Shown here in pieces: positions 8,930 to 18,852 of a DNA stretch of 64,000 bases. The position numbers and the translations under genes are program-made. The stretch is from NCBI GenBank assembly GCA_942159475.1, contig OW804094.1, positions 50,836,966 to 50,900,965 of the forward strand. Reading direction: 5' to 3'. Each line of letters begins with the position of its first letter. Positions within the stretch are counted from its first letter, which is position 1. Origin of the DNA: Sthenelais limicola (Eukaryota; Annelida; Polychaeta; Phyllodocida; Sigalionidae). The notes under the pieces are model-generated. The model saw only the letters and a program-made list of their open reading frames with translations, did not search any database and had not been told where the DNA came from.

Positions 8930-9583
8930 ATGCCTTACTTTGAAATTTTGTTGATAGGTGACTCTAGACTAAAAAATTGGGAACTACCTCTATGGAAACT
9001 CCTGAGAGCTTATAACTGCGATGATTTGAATATTACCATCCTCCCAATACCAGGAGCCAGACTGGAAAAGATTGGAAATGAAGCGATAATCAATTTTGAG
9101 TTTAAACAATTTGACCTCTGTTATGTTATCGGCGGCATAAACGAACTAACAGAAAAAATACGAGGCAGAAATATATATTCGCGCTTTGCTTCAGCTTCTG
9201 AAAGTATTGAGCATATCAACAGAGAATTATATAGTCTAACCAGAAAATTTGATGCAATTGCCAGAGCAGTCATAGTAACAGAAATACCAGGAATCTCCCT
9301 TAATCAATATACTAAGGGATGGATAAATTCAGCTAAAGAACAAGACGAGATACACAATGCACTTAGCACTGTAAATACCCAAAAAAGAAGAAGAAATAGG
9401 AAAACCAAAGTAATCGGTCCACATTTTGAAGGGATAATTCACAAAAAAAGGAAAAGATACATAGCCCATCGCTATTTGTCAAAAACCCGGGATGGGTTGC
9501 ACTTCAATAGAGAAACCATAGAGAAATTCGTCCGCTTAACCTTTACAACTTTCTATAAGAACCTACATTCAACATGCAACTGA
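8930..9583 (+). CDS. SGNH/GDSL-type hydrolase-like ORF2 (locus 2)
   Basis: A 217-residue protein starting at an ATG. It shows LLIGDSR (Ser12), VIGGIN (Asn71) and RDGLH (Asp188, His191), the Ser, Asn and Asp-x-x-His of the SGNH superfamily in the right order and spacing. A Lys/Arg-rich stretch at about 152-176 could bind nucleic acid. It is similar in length and block layout to the ORF at 3.7-4.35 kb. Esterase domains are known in CR1 ORF1 proteins; here the domain is a separate ORF between a NADAR ORF1 and the RT. A host or membrane ester substrate is possible but unproven. The frame is intact. Confidence 0.75.
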   Translation: MPYFEILLIGDSRLKNWELPLWKLLRAYNCDDLNITILPIPGARLEKIGNEAIINFEFKQFDLCYVIGGINELTEKIRGRNIYSRFASASESIEHINRELYSLTRKFDAIARAVIVTEIPGISLNQYTKGWINSAKEQDEIHNALSTVNTQKRRRNRKTKVIGPHFEGIIHKKRKRYIAHRYLSKTRDGLHFNRETIEKFVRLTFTTFYKNLHSTCN

Positions 9584-9620
9584 AATAAGGACAACCAGTA
9601 AAGGTTTTGCTAAAATTAAA

Positions 9621-9654
9621 TACTTGTAACATACTAATGTGTGGCAAACAAGTA
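9621..9654 (+). ncRNA. Structured RNA motif, copy 1
   Basis: Outer stem TACTTG/CAAGTA, internal loop TAA opposite GCAAA, inner stem CATAC/GTGTG and loop TAAT. The other copies change the outer stem but keep pairing and the core. Confidence 0.6.
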
Positions 9655-9801
9655 CGGCATCAAGTTTAAATAACTTGAAGTTAACTCCATCTCAATATAT
9701 AACTAGAGTTTCTATCTCATAAAAATATGGATCTATGTTTTTTCATTCCTTCTAGGATCTCAGGTACCGAATCTTCTTCCCTCCCGACCTAAATTAAGAA
9801 A

Positions 9802-9836
9802 TACTCGTAACACATCATATCTGTGGCAAACGAGTA
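9802..9836 (+). ncRNA. Structured RNA motif, copy 2
   Basis: Outer stem TACTCG/CGAGTA, internal loop TAA opposite GCAAA, inner stem CACA/TGTG, seven-base loop. Relative to copy 1 one outer-stem pair changes from T-A to C-G on both sides, a compensatory change. Confidence 0.65.
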
Positions 9837-9923
9837 AGTTTGAAACAAAAGTGTGTAATAACTGTAGACAAGCAAGTGAACTGAGATGCCCCAGTGTAAA
9901 TATGATGTCAATTATATGGTATA

Positions 9924-9955
9924 CCAATAATCACTCTATGTTAGTGGCAAATTGG
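9924..9955 (+). ncRNA. Structured RNA motif, copy 3
   Basis: Outer stem CCAA/TTGG, internal loop TAAT opposite GCAAA, inner stem CACT/AGTG, seven-base loop. The outer stem sequence is unrelated to copies 1 and 2 but still pairs. Confidence 0.6.
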
Positions 9956-9969
9956 ATACTATTGTATAT

Positions 9970-9980
9970 GTATATAAAGG
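9970..9980 (+). promoter_or_regulatory. TATA-like box before the EN-RT ORF
   Basis: GTATATAAAGG lies about 190 bp before the RT-containing frame. It could be an internal promoter of the element or chance AT-rich sequence. Confidence 0.3.
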
Positions 9981-10160
9981 ATTCTTTTGTTGATCACTGA
10001 AACGTGTATGTATGTTAGTTAGTGGTCTCTTTCCATGATTTTGGTGAATTATCGCTGCGGGTGGTGCGAACCCCATACTCTGCCTTTATACCCCACCTCC
10101 ATAACCCAACAGGCTTTATCGCCGCATTGCCTGTAACCCCTAAAAATAGGCTGAAAAACA

Positions 10161-10625
10161 ATGTTATGTAAAAAAGGCCTATCCATAGCTCACCTAAACA
10201 CTCAAAGCCTACCAGGTAAATTTGACTTATTTAAAAATGAAATATCCAATCTAGCACCTAAAATAATAGGTTTAACTGAAACATGGCTCCATGATAAAAT
10301 AACTGACCATGAAATTGAACTACCTATGTATAATATAGAAAGACTAGATAGAAATTGGTATGAGGGAAACAAACAAAAACCAAAGAGAGGGGGACGAGTA
10401 GCTATTTATGTAAATTCCAATATAAACTACACACCATTACCACTTATGAATATCAGCAGTAAAGACTGCGAATGTATATGGATTAGAATTAATCTCAACT
10501 TCTCGAAACCCATATTTATAGGCTGTTTATATAAACCACCGAAAGCCAACCATGAAGTTTTTATTCAATATATTACCAGTAAAACGGCCGAAATTACTGC
10601 CAACAAAAAAATGAAATTTTTATAA
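10161..10625 (+). CDS. APE-type endonuclease, N-terminal part of ORF3
   Basis: The start of a LINE endonuclease. SIAHLNTQSLPGKF is the first motif, followed by GLTETWL (catalytic Glu) and GGRVAIYV, then a strand ending IGCLYKPP. The frame runs into a stop at a T-rich run. The next conserved motif (GDFN) lies in another frame immediately downstream, so one base has been lost or gained near 10615-10624. The enzyme nicks target DNA to prime reverse transcription. Apart from this break the domain looks normal. Confidence 0.8.
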   Translation: MLCKKGLSIAHLNTQSLPGKFDLFKNEISNLAPKIIGLTETWLHDKITDHEIELPMYNIERLDRNWYEGNKQKPKRGGRVAIYVNSNINYTPLPLMNISSKDCECIWIRINLNFSKPIFIGCLYKPPKANHEVFIQYITSKTAEITANKKMKFL

Positions 10626-13015
10626 TGGGTGATTTTAACATAAATCTTCTTGAACCACGGAGTAAAGAAAGAAAAGACATAAAAGATTTTGAGGAGAATA
10701 TGAACCTCACGCAGCACATTAAAACCCCAACTCGTTTTTTCCTAAATGATCAGAAAACCCTAACTGGAACGTTAATAGACCACTTTTATTCAAACTCCAA
10801 CATTATCATGGAATCTGGCGTACGGAATGTATCTTTGAATGATCATGAACTAATCTACATTAGCAGAAAAAAAAGTACACCTAAACCTAAATCAGAAATA
10901 AAACTAGGAAGATCAACTAAAAATCTTGACATAAATAGGTTCAACAGTATACTAAAAAATGATTTTAACTGGAATACTTTCTTCAATATAACATCATGCG
11001 AAAAAGCATGGGAAATAATAATATCCAGAATAACACAAACCCTAGATAGACTAGCTCCTTTAAGGAGAATTAAAATCAGAATCTCAAATGACCCATGGAT
11101 TTCAAATGATATAATTGACTTGATTAACAAAAAGAATAGAATAAGAAAAAGAGCTGCCACATCAAAAAATAGTACTGACTGGAATGAAGCAAAAAGAATT
11201 AGAAAACAAACAAACCAAGCTATAAAAAATGCCAAAAGAAATTTTATACTTCAGGAGTTAGATGAAAATTCTAATGATCAGAAGAAATTTTGGGAAGTAG
11301 TGATAACCTTAACTCCAACTAGAAACAAAAACCAGACAATAAATCTCACAGACTCCCATGACCAAATTATAGATAACAAAGATCTTCCTGACTATATAAA
11401 CGATTATTTTGGTAATATTGCTTCAAATTTAACCAAAGATCTCACCCCCAACTGGACACCAAACTCCCCAGCCAACCCAAACTCAATTGAGAATATCTAT
11501 ACAAATGAAAATGAGATTCTCACCCTTTTGAGAGAAATAAACACCAATAAATCCTCCTCAATTGCAAATATACCGACGAGAATCCTGAAAATAGCCCTGA
11601 TAACATTACTTAGGGAATTTACCCATTGCATAAATCTTTCTCTCTCGACTAGCACTTTTCCATCTTCATGGAAGGTGGCAAACGTAATTCCTTTATTCAA
11701 AGGTGGTGATAAGAGCAAAATCAACAATTATAGACCAATTTCTTTACTACCAACACCTAGCAAAATAATAGAAAAAATCATACATAAAAGAATTTACGAA
11801 TACCTTGAAGCATTTAATATACTCAACAAAGAGCAGTTCGGCTTTAGGCCAGGAAAGTCAACAATTGAGGCCCTTACCAATGTAACAGACAGTATAGCAT
11901 GGCAGCTGGACAAAAATATAGATACTTTAATTTCCTTTATAGATTTTAGAAAGGCTTTTGACCTTGTTAATCATAAAATTCTCTTAAATAAATTAATGCA
12001 TATAGGAATAAGAGGCAAACTTCATGACTGGTGTAAGTCCTATCTCTCTGATAGAAAGCAGAAAATAACTGTGAACAATATTACCTCCAAAGAATGCAAA
12101 ATCAAAACAGGTGTCCCCCAGGGATCCATACTTGGACCGTTAATGTTCATTATTTTCATTAACGACCTGAAAACATATATACCAAATTGCAGTCTATCAC
12201 TCTATGCTGATGATACTATTCTCTATGTACATGGTAACGACTTAGACAAATTATATAACAAAATGCAAAAGGCCATAGATAATCTCTATTTATGGTGTAA
12301 TAACAACCTATTTCTTGTAAATGCATCGAAATCAAATACTATGTTCTTATCTAAGTCAAAAACTCATACAAATAAGAGTAATACTATGAAGATAAATTAC
12401 CAAAATAAACCTTTAAAGCCAACATCAACCTACAAATATCTGGGTTTCACGTTAGACTACAAATTAAACTATCATGCACAACTGCAACAATCTATAAAAA
12501 CCATTTCACACAAAATATATCAAATGCACAAAATACGTAGATACATTGATGAAAGCACAGCAATCAGGATATACAAAACAAAAGTTCTACCTTTCTTTGA
12601 TTATGGCGATATACTAATACATAACTCACACAGACCTCTGATAGATAAATTGCAAAAACTCCAAAATAGAGCACTTAGACTAATTCTGAACCTCCCATAT
12701 GATACACCAATAAACCATCTTCACACCTCAGCCAAAATCCCCTTATTATATAACAGAAGAATAACACATCTCAGATTTTTAGCTTTTAAAAGAAAAAATG
12801 ACCCAATATACACTGAAACGCCAAACAGGGAAACCAGACAGAATATCGGGCCGACCCTAAAAATCCCCAGATATAAAACAAAAATGGGCGAAAATTCCGT
12901 GCAGGTAAAATCCGCCTCAGCATGGAATGAATTGACACCCAAACAAAGACAAATAGGAACCATTGAAACCTTCAAAGCAAACCAGAAAAATTGGCTAAAC
13001 ACATTATTTCTCTAA
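10625..13015 (+). CDS. Endonuclease C-terminal part and reverse transcriptase of ORF3
   Basis: A 796-residue frame opening with MGDFNINL, the second half of the APE-like endonuclease (a TLIDHFYS segment and NDHELIYI follow). After a basic linker comes the non-LTR reverse transcriptase: NNYRPISLLP, FGFRPGKST, FIDFRKAFD, GVPQGSILGPL (about residue 496) and YADD (about 526). The thumb region follows, with a C-terminal basic domain typical of CR1/Jockey-type LINEs. No RNase H or zinc knuckle is seen. It copies element RNA at the nicked target. Apart from the frame break at its start it is intact, so the copy may be young. Confidence 0.9.
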   Translation: MGDFNINLLEPRSKERKDIKDFEENMNLTQHIKTPTRFFLNDQKTLTGTLIDHFYSNSNIIMESGVRNVSLNDHELIYISRKKSTPKPKSEIKLGRSTKNLDINRFNSILKNDFNWNTFFNITSCEKAWEIIISRITQTLDRLAPLRRIKIRISNDPWISNDIIDLINKKNRIRKRAATSKNSTDWNEAKRIRKQTNQAIKNAKRNFILQELDENSNDQKKFWEVVITLTPTRNKNQTINLTDSHDQIIDNKDLPDYINDYFGNIASNLTKDLTPNWTPNSPANPNSIENIYTNENEILTLLREINTNKSSSIANIPTRILKIALITLLREFTHCINLSLSTSTFPSSWKVANVIPLFKGGDKSKINNYRPISLLPTPSKIIEKIIHKRIYEYLEAFNILNKEQFGFRPGKSTIEALTNVTDSIAWQLDKNIDTLISFIDFRKAFDLVNHKILLNKLMHIGIRGKLHDWCKSYLSDRKQKITVNNITSKECKIKTGVPQGSILGPLMFIIFINDLKTYIPNCSLSLYADDTILYVHGNDLDKLYNKMQKAIDNLYLWCNNNLFLVNASKSNTMFLSKSKTHTNKSNTMKINYQNKPLKPTSTYKYLGFTLDYKLNYHAQLQQSIKTISHKIYQMHKIRRYIDESTAIRIYKTKVLPFFDYGDILIHNSHRPLIDKLQKLQNRALRLILNLPYDTPINHLHTSAKIPLLYNRRITHLRFLAFKRKNDPIYTETPNRETRQNIGPTLKIPRYKTKMGENSVQVKSASAWNELTPKQRQIGTIETFKANQKNWLNTLFL

Positions 13016-13118
13016 AACTCACTAATCAAATATATGTTTTCATGTCGTTAACTTCGTTAACCTCAGCCTCATGATCTATAGGACTATTATCTTTTCTACA
13101 ATTATCATAGAAATTCTT

Positions 13119-13167
13119 TAGCTAATCACAGAGTCCAGAATCCTCTCTACTCCTTGTGGCAAAGCTA
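13119..13167 (+). ncRNA. Structured RNA motif, copy 4
   Basis: Outer stem TAGC/GCTA, internal loop TAAT opposite GCAAA, inner stem CACA/TGTG extended by GAGT/ACTC with a two-base bulge. It lies in the 3' region after the RT ORF. Confidence 0.6.
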
Positions 13168-13379
13168 TTAGAACAGAAAATCAAGAAATAGGAAAATCGG
13201 AAAGTGCCTCTGAAACAATTTGTTATAATAATAATTACTCTTTGAAGGTTAACATAGTAAATCTTATATGGGAATCGGCATAATAAAATTAAATCACAAC
13301 ACTCGACCAATATGATTTAAGCAAGTGATATAAATATAAATATTGGCTTGAAGTAAATTAATACATGTGATATCTCTGA

Positions 13380-13427
13380 GTCACTAACACTCCTCAGTAT
13401 AAACTGAATGGAAAGTGGCAATGTGAC
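13380..13427 (+). ncRNA. Structured RNA motif, copy 5
   Basis: Outer stem GTCAC/GTGAC, internal loop TAA opposite GCAAT, inner stem CACT/AGTG, and an apical TCAGT/ACTGA hairpin. It keeps the same core with a different outer stem. Confidence 0.6.
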
Positions 13428-13567
13428 AAGGAAAACATAATTCTTTACCACTGTAAATGCTGTTATTTATCTCTGGTACCTAGTTCTATGTAATAAGTGA
13501 GAGATGCTATGCAAAAGGCTGTACATATACCCAGTGAACACTAACGCATTTTTTTCTTAAATAAATT

Positions 13568-13667
13568 GCGCGAAAATCGGCCGCGATTTTTGCGCGTCAG
13601 AACAGCGTCAGATGTTACTCCATGGAGCGCGAAATTGCACCGCGCGTGACGCGGTGCAATTTCGCGC
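13568..13667. repeat. Two GC-rich hairpins
   Basis: GCGCGAAAATCG (13568-13579) pairs with CGATTTTTGCGC (13584-13595) with one mismatch. GCGCGAAATTGCACCGCG (13627-13644) pairs perfectly over 18 bp with its reverse complement (13650-13667) across CGTGA. The two stems share sequence (GCGCGAAAWT), so they may be related. They are far more GC-rich than their surroundings. Confidence 0.8.
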
Positions 13668-13669
13668 GT

Positions 13670-15318
13670 TATGCGCAGTCATTATTGCAGGTTATTTCGC
13701 GGTGGTAGGGTCCTGTTCAAGGGGGGGACGGGGATGGTGTTACTATGGTTCATAATTTTAGGGGGGCGGCGGGGTGAAAACGGAAAATATTTTCTTTAAT
13801 TATGGTTTATTTATATCCGATATTAGATTGCAATGCATGAATGCTGTATGAAAAAAAATTATTGTTAGCAGAATTAAAGCAAGAGAAGACAAGACAGTGG
13901 CAACATTATATACAGTCCATTCATTTATTATTCTTTTCAAACTCCCATCACATGTATACATGGTATATGTAATATCACATAACACTTCCATTGACATTTT
14001 TGGGGACGATATATATATATAGACAGGCTCATTTTATTATACTTTCTGCATAGGGAAACGCCAAGATTTAGATGATATTAACAGTAGCATTGGAATTAGT
14101 TTTAGATCCATTTTGATAAGATTACACTCAATTCGAACAGCCTGGAAACACATATACATTCTATGTATCTAGGGGTATCTCAGGTTATAATAGAATAATA
14201 ATAACAATGGCAAGAGTTCTAAGTCGCATTAATAGAAAACTTCCTTTTTTAAAAAAAAATAGCGGATAAAGTTTGAACCATGATATCTGTCTTTCAGCTG
14301 GATGGAAGACCTCCATAGAAAATATAATTTTATAAATTCTTATTTTCGCACAAAAACATTATATACATTTGACTCATTTATTATTGAATTCACACTCCAG
14401 TCACATATTATATATAATACTTTCATCTGCATTTTACATAAGTAAAATTCCGTCTGCTGCCATTGCACCAGCTTAGGACGTCACATATTTGGCAAGAATA
14501 TACAACTGCTGACCAAAACCATGGTTACATTATATACATACAGTTTATCTATTTATTATTCATTTCAAAGTCAAGTAATATATATATGGTCTCATACATA
14601 ACGCTTCCATTCCACTCAGATCCTCAGATAATGAAGAAATGTGAAATACATCAAAATTGTAATTTATATACAATTGTATAATTATCAGACAGACTGATTA
14701 CCATCTGTACTCAGCATGCCTCTAATGATTTAGACAAACACAGCTGTTAACCAGCAGGAGGCAAGACCACATATGTCACCATTGGTCAGTTGTATGAAGC
14801 ATCAGGATTGGTTAATTATTATTAAGCATATTATTGGCTATATACCATATTGCATCATGGGACACATGGTCCTTCTTTCCTATTGGTTTACGTTGATGTA
14901 TCACACAGTATATAACATGCATAATTTCACAGGATAGACAAATAATTATTATTGAAACTGCATCTTGACCTCGTCTCTTCTCATTACTTCATTACATCAT
15001 TCCGATCGAAGCTATACCTTTTCATATACTTAATATTATCGTTATTATATTAAAATTCAGTCTGCTGCCATTGGATCGTCCAGGGAGACCATTAAATAAA
15101 AATAGTTAAAATACACACAAAACAAAGCTCATTACGACTGGAATAAGAGTGAATTCATCTAAACCAATATATGACTTCAAGCTCACATCGTATATGAATA
15201 ATAACTGAAAATTATACCTTGAAAATATGATATTCTAGATCAGAATAAACTATTATTTTTTATGCTAAATTATGTTAATATATCTCGCAAGGCTTGTTTG
15301 GTCACATTTTCTTGCACT
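13670..15318. other. AT-rich spacer without a recognised gene
   Basis: Only short frames are present. It separates the LINE from the EnSpm-type gene pair. The left terminus of the EnSpm element should lie in or before this stretch, but I could not identify a terminal inverted repeat by eye. Confidence 0.5.
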
Positions 15319-18300
15319 TTACAACTCATCAGTCAGCAGATCGTTTAGGGCAGCAGCGTCGGCACACTTCTTTCGGTAATTGGCCTTTGACCCAGCCGAT
15401 CGCAAGTTGTTGCAGATGGCTGTGTGTATCACGGAATCAATGCTCTTCTTTTCTGTGGGCCGGATACTCTTGACTGCCTCTGTAATAGAATCAAACAAGG
15501 AACATTTTAATTACCATGAAAATTTTCTTGACGGACACACATTTCTGATATTATAGTTTTGAGGGGAGTAGCATTATGGTTATATAACTGTTGGTCTCAG
15601 ATTACCTTAAAGACTAGCAGTGATGTTATGAGCAAATGATTATTTCAAAATGTTTAATAAATGTCAGATTTAAAAAGTTTTTAAGTATTTTCCTACTTAA
15701 CTATTGATGCATAGAGAGGCATGTATGAGCATATATCTTTTTTTAGTTTTACAATATCACATATCATCTCATATTTCAAATAAATTTCACCAAAGGTTTA
15801 GGTCATGAGCAATGTATTGGGCATTTTATCTAAGTGACAACTTACCAAAAACTACCCCGTAGAGGCGATAGGCCTTGAATGACACTTTTCTGTCCGTTCC
15901 CCGCAGGTTGAAATACTTGGCTGCGGAACAGTCCATCAACCGGTTCATGACATTGGTTGCATGTTTGTGTGCATCCGAACCTGCCACTTGTGACAATAAC
16001 TCTACCTGCAAATCAAAGTAAAACATTAGTATGTTGTATACATTTCATATTTTCTGGGTGCATATGATATCACTTAATATAACATATTAGTGATGTGTAA
16101 ATTGTAAATTTTGTCATTTTATGGTACCTGTTGTGATATTATATTATGTATGTATAGTATGAATAAACAGGAGAAACTTTATACATGGGCCAGAATTTCA
16201 GAAAATGTACAATTCAACTCCGTCAATCTTCTCAAATAATTCAAATATCAGATGAAAATAAACTTCAAAATACAGTTCAGTTTAAAAACAGAACAGATTG
16301 CTAGTGTCAATGCAATGCCAAATATACTTGAATTTACCTAGTATTTACCAAATTGCAGCCTATTTTAGCATACTTTACTAAATGTGTAGAGCTGCCAATT
16401 GTACATTTTCGCAAAATCTGGCCCATATGTTAAATATATTGAATATAACTATTTTTTAATTTAGCCACTTACCAACGCAGCTCTCTTTTTTGCATCCACC
16501 ATTGATGCCTCAAGCTCATCGACTTCCGTTTTTGTGGTCATCGGGCGTTGCAGCAGACGCATACCGTCTGTCACGGTCGTTTGTTTCCCTCTTCGTTCCA
16601 GGCGCTCCAACCGTTCACTCATATCTTGCACCATGTTCGACACTTTCTCCATCCAGGCAAACATGTGGAATTGGAATGCTGTAAATATATAAGCACATCT
16701 GTAAGCTATGTTACCATTGGGAACTTTATACACAGTTTTCAAATATTAAATTTTTGAACATCAGCACTATCTCATGTTGCATTATCTGTACCCAAAATTT
16801 GGCAACATGTTAAATTGTTCAATGTGTATTTATAAGTTATTGAAAATGCACTTATTATATTTATTATTATTATATGACAATATACACTCATTATATTTAT
16901 GATTACTCATTTCATTACTTACTCTCTCTGTCCATCGCTTTCCGGTTGGCTTTGGGCTAGGTTGGCGATGTGGATGTCGATGCGGGTGCGAAGGCAGATG
17001 TGGATGTGGATGTGGATGGGGATGGCGATCTTGTTCGCTGGGGCTTGCTCACCGGTCTGGGTCTCTGGGTCTCCTTCTTCTTTCTGGACTTCTGGGGCGC
17101 TTCCTCTGAAGACTCATCACCCCCTGACTCCTCTGACCCATGAGACATTGGTGAATATGTCTCATCGGCATCAGAGTCATCAGGGGATGAAAAAAGAGAT
17201 GGGGAGGAGAAAGGGGAGGGCTGTGGACTTGCGGACTGGGACAAAGGAGGAGGTGAGGGAGAGGATGAAGATTGGAGAGAGGAAGAAGGGGTCCTGGACA
17301 GATGGGCAGATGAGGACTTCTGCTTTGTGCAGCTTTGGGCCATGAGGGATTTTGGCGGAGTAGGCATTTGGGTGCCACCTTTCTTGCTTATTTCTTTTGT
17401 CAGTTGCTTTCTGATCGACTTGATCGCAGGTCCTGCAATGATAAAAGTGGGCCATGAGTCAGAGATTGGCACAGTGATTAATTTGATATCATATCTAAAT
17501 GTGATTTTTTGGCTAGCTGGCATGGAAAACATTTCACCACTTTATATCTGAGACCACTCTGAGACATACTTACTCATCTCTTTCACTTAAATATATGTTG
17601 TTAAATGACCAAGACCAATGACCAAGATTTTGGGGATTGCCTGAATTCCTTATGAACATCTTTCAGGATGTTCAAAAATTGGAAAGATGCATATAAGCAT
17701 CTTTAGATATGTATAATCATGCATATAAGCATCTTTTACAAAATGGATTAGATCTATGATCTGCTTCAAAAGAAAAATTCTAATTTGATCATCTTGTATG
17801 CATAGCAACATTAATTACTTGTTGTCTTTAGTCTAAATATTGTACAGGAAATTATCTTACCATGGTCACTGTGCACCTGAATTGTGCGCCGTTTTTTGGT
17901 GGCTGGTTCCTTCACCTCTTCCTCCTTCACTGAGGACTCATCACTGGAGTCGGTCTGCCACTCATCTGGAGTACAAATAGTGATATCTTTAGTATTGACA
18001 TGGGAGTGTCATTGTCATGGGATAAAGGAAAATTACAATCATGTATATGTGACCGAACACCCCGAAAACAGGCACTTCTCGCTCAAGTCCATGTTGAGCT
18101 ACAGACATGCAAAGGCAGAAAATCACTATTTCATCAATATTGAGTTAAGAGTTTTGCCATCAAGTTTCATATCCAAATTACCATCTCCCAAAGTTTCAAC
18201 TTGAAAATAGTTCTAGAAATGTTATAACTGTTCATTTCAAAATTAGTAAACTAATTATCATCATGCACAAGTGGATTCAATTAAGGGAAAATCAACCAAA

Positions 18301-18691
18301 CTTATTATAGATGTAACATTGCCATTATGAAGGACAATCTTTGTAATCATTTTTCTCAGTTTTGATACCGGTGACAGCTTCTGACATTTCTGGTCATAAA
18401 TTTTGAACTAATAAACATAGGCTCAAGATGCAAATATAGAGTGTATTTTATTCTTTTTGATTTTTTACACTCACCATGATATTCAAGTCTTTGTTTGACA
18501 TGGTACCAACGCCATGTTGGTTGAGGTTCAGTTCGATTGAGGAGGTCTTTCCTCGCATCCAACTTGTTGGGCCAACCAACGTATTCGGCCTGTGTAGTTT
18601 CGTTAACCTTGATCCAATTGGTTGGGATGATGCTCTTCTTTCTCCCCCCATTCTCTTTCCACTCAACCATCTGGTACGGTTTGGGTGACAT
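15319..18691 (-). CDS. DUF4806-type transposon-associated protein, seven exons
   Basis: Exons on the minus strand: 18691-18475, 17965-17861, 17432-17053, 16956-16923, 16678-16473, 16005-15846 and 15479-15319. All have GT-AG borders, and the phases (1,1,0,1,0,1) join into one open frame of 420 residues ending DEL-stop. The N-terminus (YQMVEWKENGGRKKSIIPTN) is the short β domain seen at the start of many DUF4806 proteins. An acidic region and a long Ser/Pro-rich linker follow. The C-terminal half holds a coiled coil (MSERLERLERR) and the DUF4806 helical domain (NVMNRLMD, FNLRG, KKSIDSVIHTAICN). Its role is unknown; a DNA-binding or accessory role beside the transposase is inferred. The 34-nt exon 16956-16923 is needed to keep frame. 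A complete, unbroken model suggests a recent or maintained copy. Confidence 0.75.
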
Positions 18692-18852
18692 TCTGGAAAA
18701 AAACAATACCATAAGTTCCTTGGCGACTTTTTGTCTTAAACATAGAAAATAAATTAACCATCGTCAACACCTGAAACATTGATTTTTAAATAATGGCATC
18801 TGAAAAAAGATCAAATCACACACACATCACACTTATGCACAAGGAAAATCAA

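Larger units (their letters stand above)
7085..13427 (+). mobile_element. Three-ORF non-LTR retrotransposon (NADAR ORF1, SGNH ORF2, EN-RT ORF3)
   Basis: Four same-strand reading frames follow one another: a Gln/Asn/Pro-rich leader, coiled coil-RRM-NADAR, SGNH hydrolase, and endonuclease-reverse transcriptase. A five-copy RNA stem motif occurs in the spacer before the RT ORF and in the 3' region after it, which supports their belonging to one element. I could not fix the true ends, target-site duplication or 3' tail. Two single-base disruptions (C12 tract near 7380; T tract near 10620) show either decay or sequencing error. The RT is of the CR1/Jockey-like type, without RNase H. Confidence 0.65.

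Noticed and set aside
9621..9836. Twister or hammerhead ribozyme as an explanation of the five-copy RNA motif
   Set aside because: The UAA-CAC...GUG part recalls twister, but copies 1-3 have only a short loop after the inner stem, with no room for the pseudoknots, and the hammerhead core CUGAUGA...GAAA is absent.
10855..11727. Hydrophobic minus-strand frames inside the RT ORF
   Set aside because: They are antisense shadows of the Lys/Asn/Ile-rich endonuclease and RT coding sequence.
16899..17551. Plus-strand frames over the DUF4806-type gene
   Set aside because: They are shadows of exon 3 on the minus strand, whose splice sites and phases fit one continuous gene.
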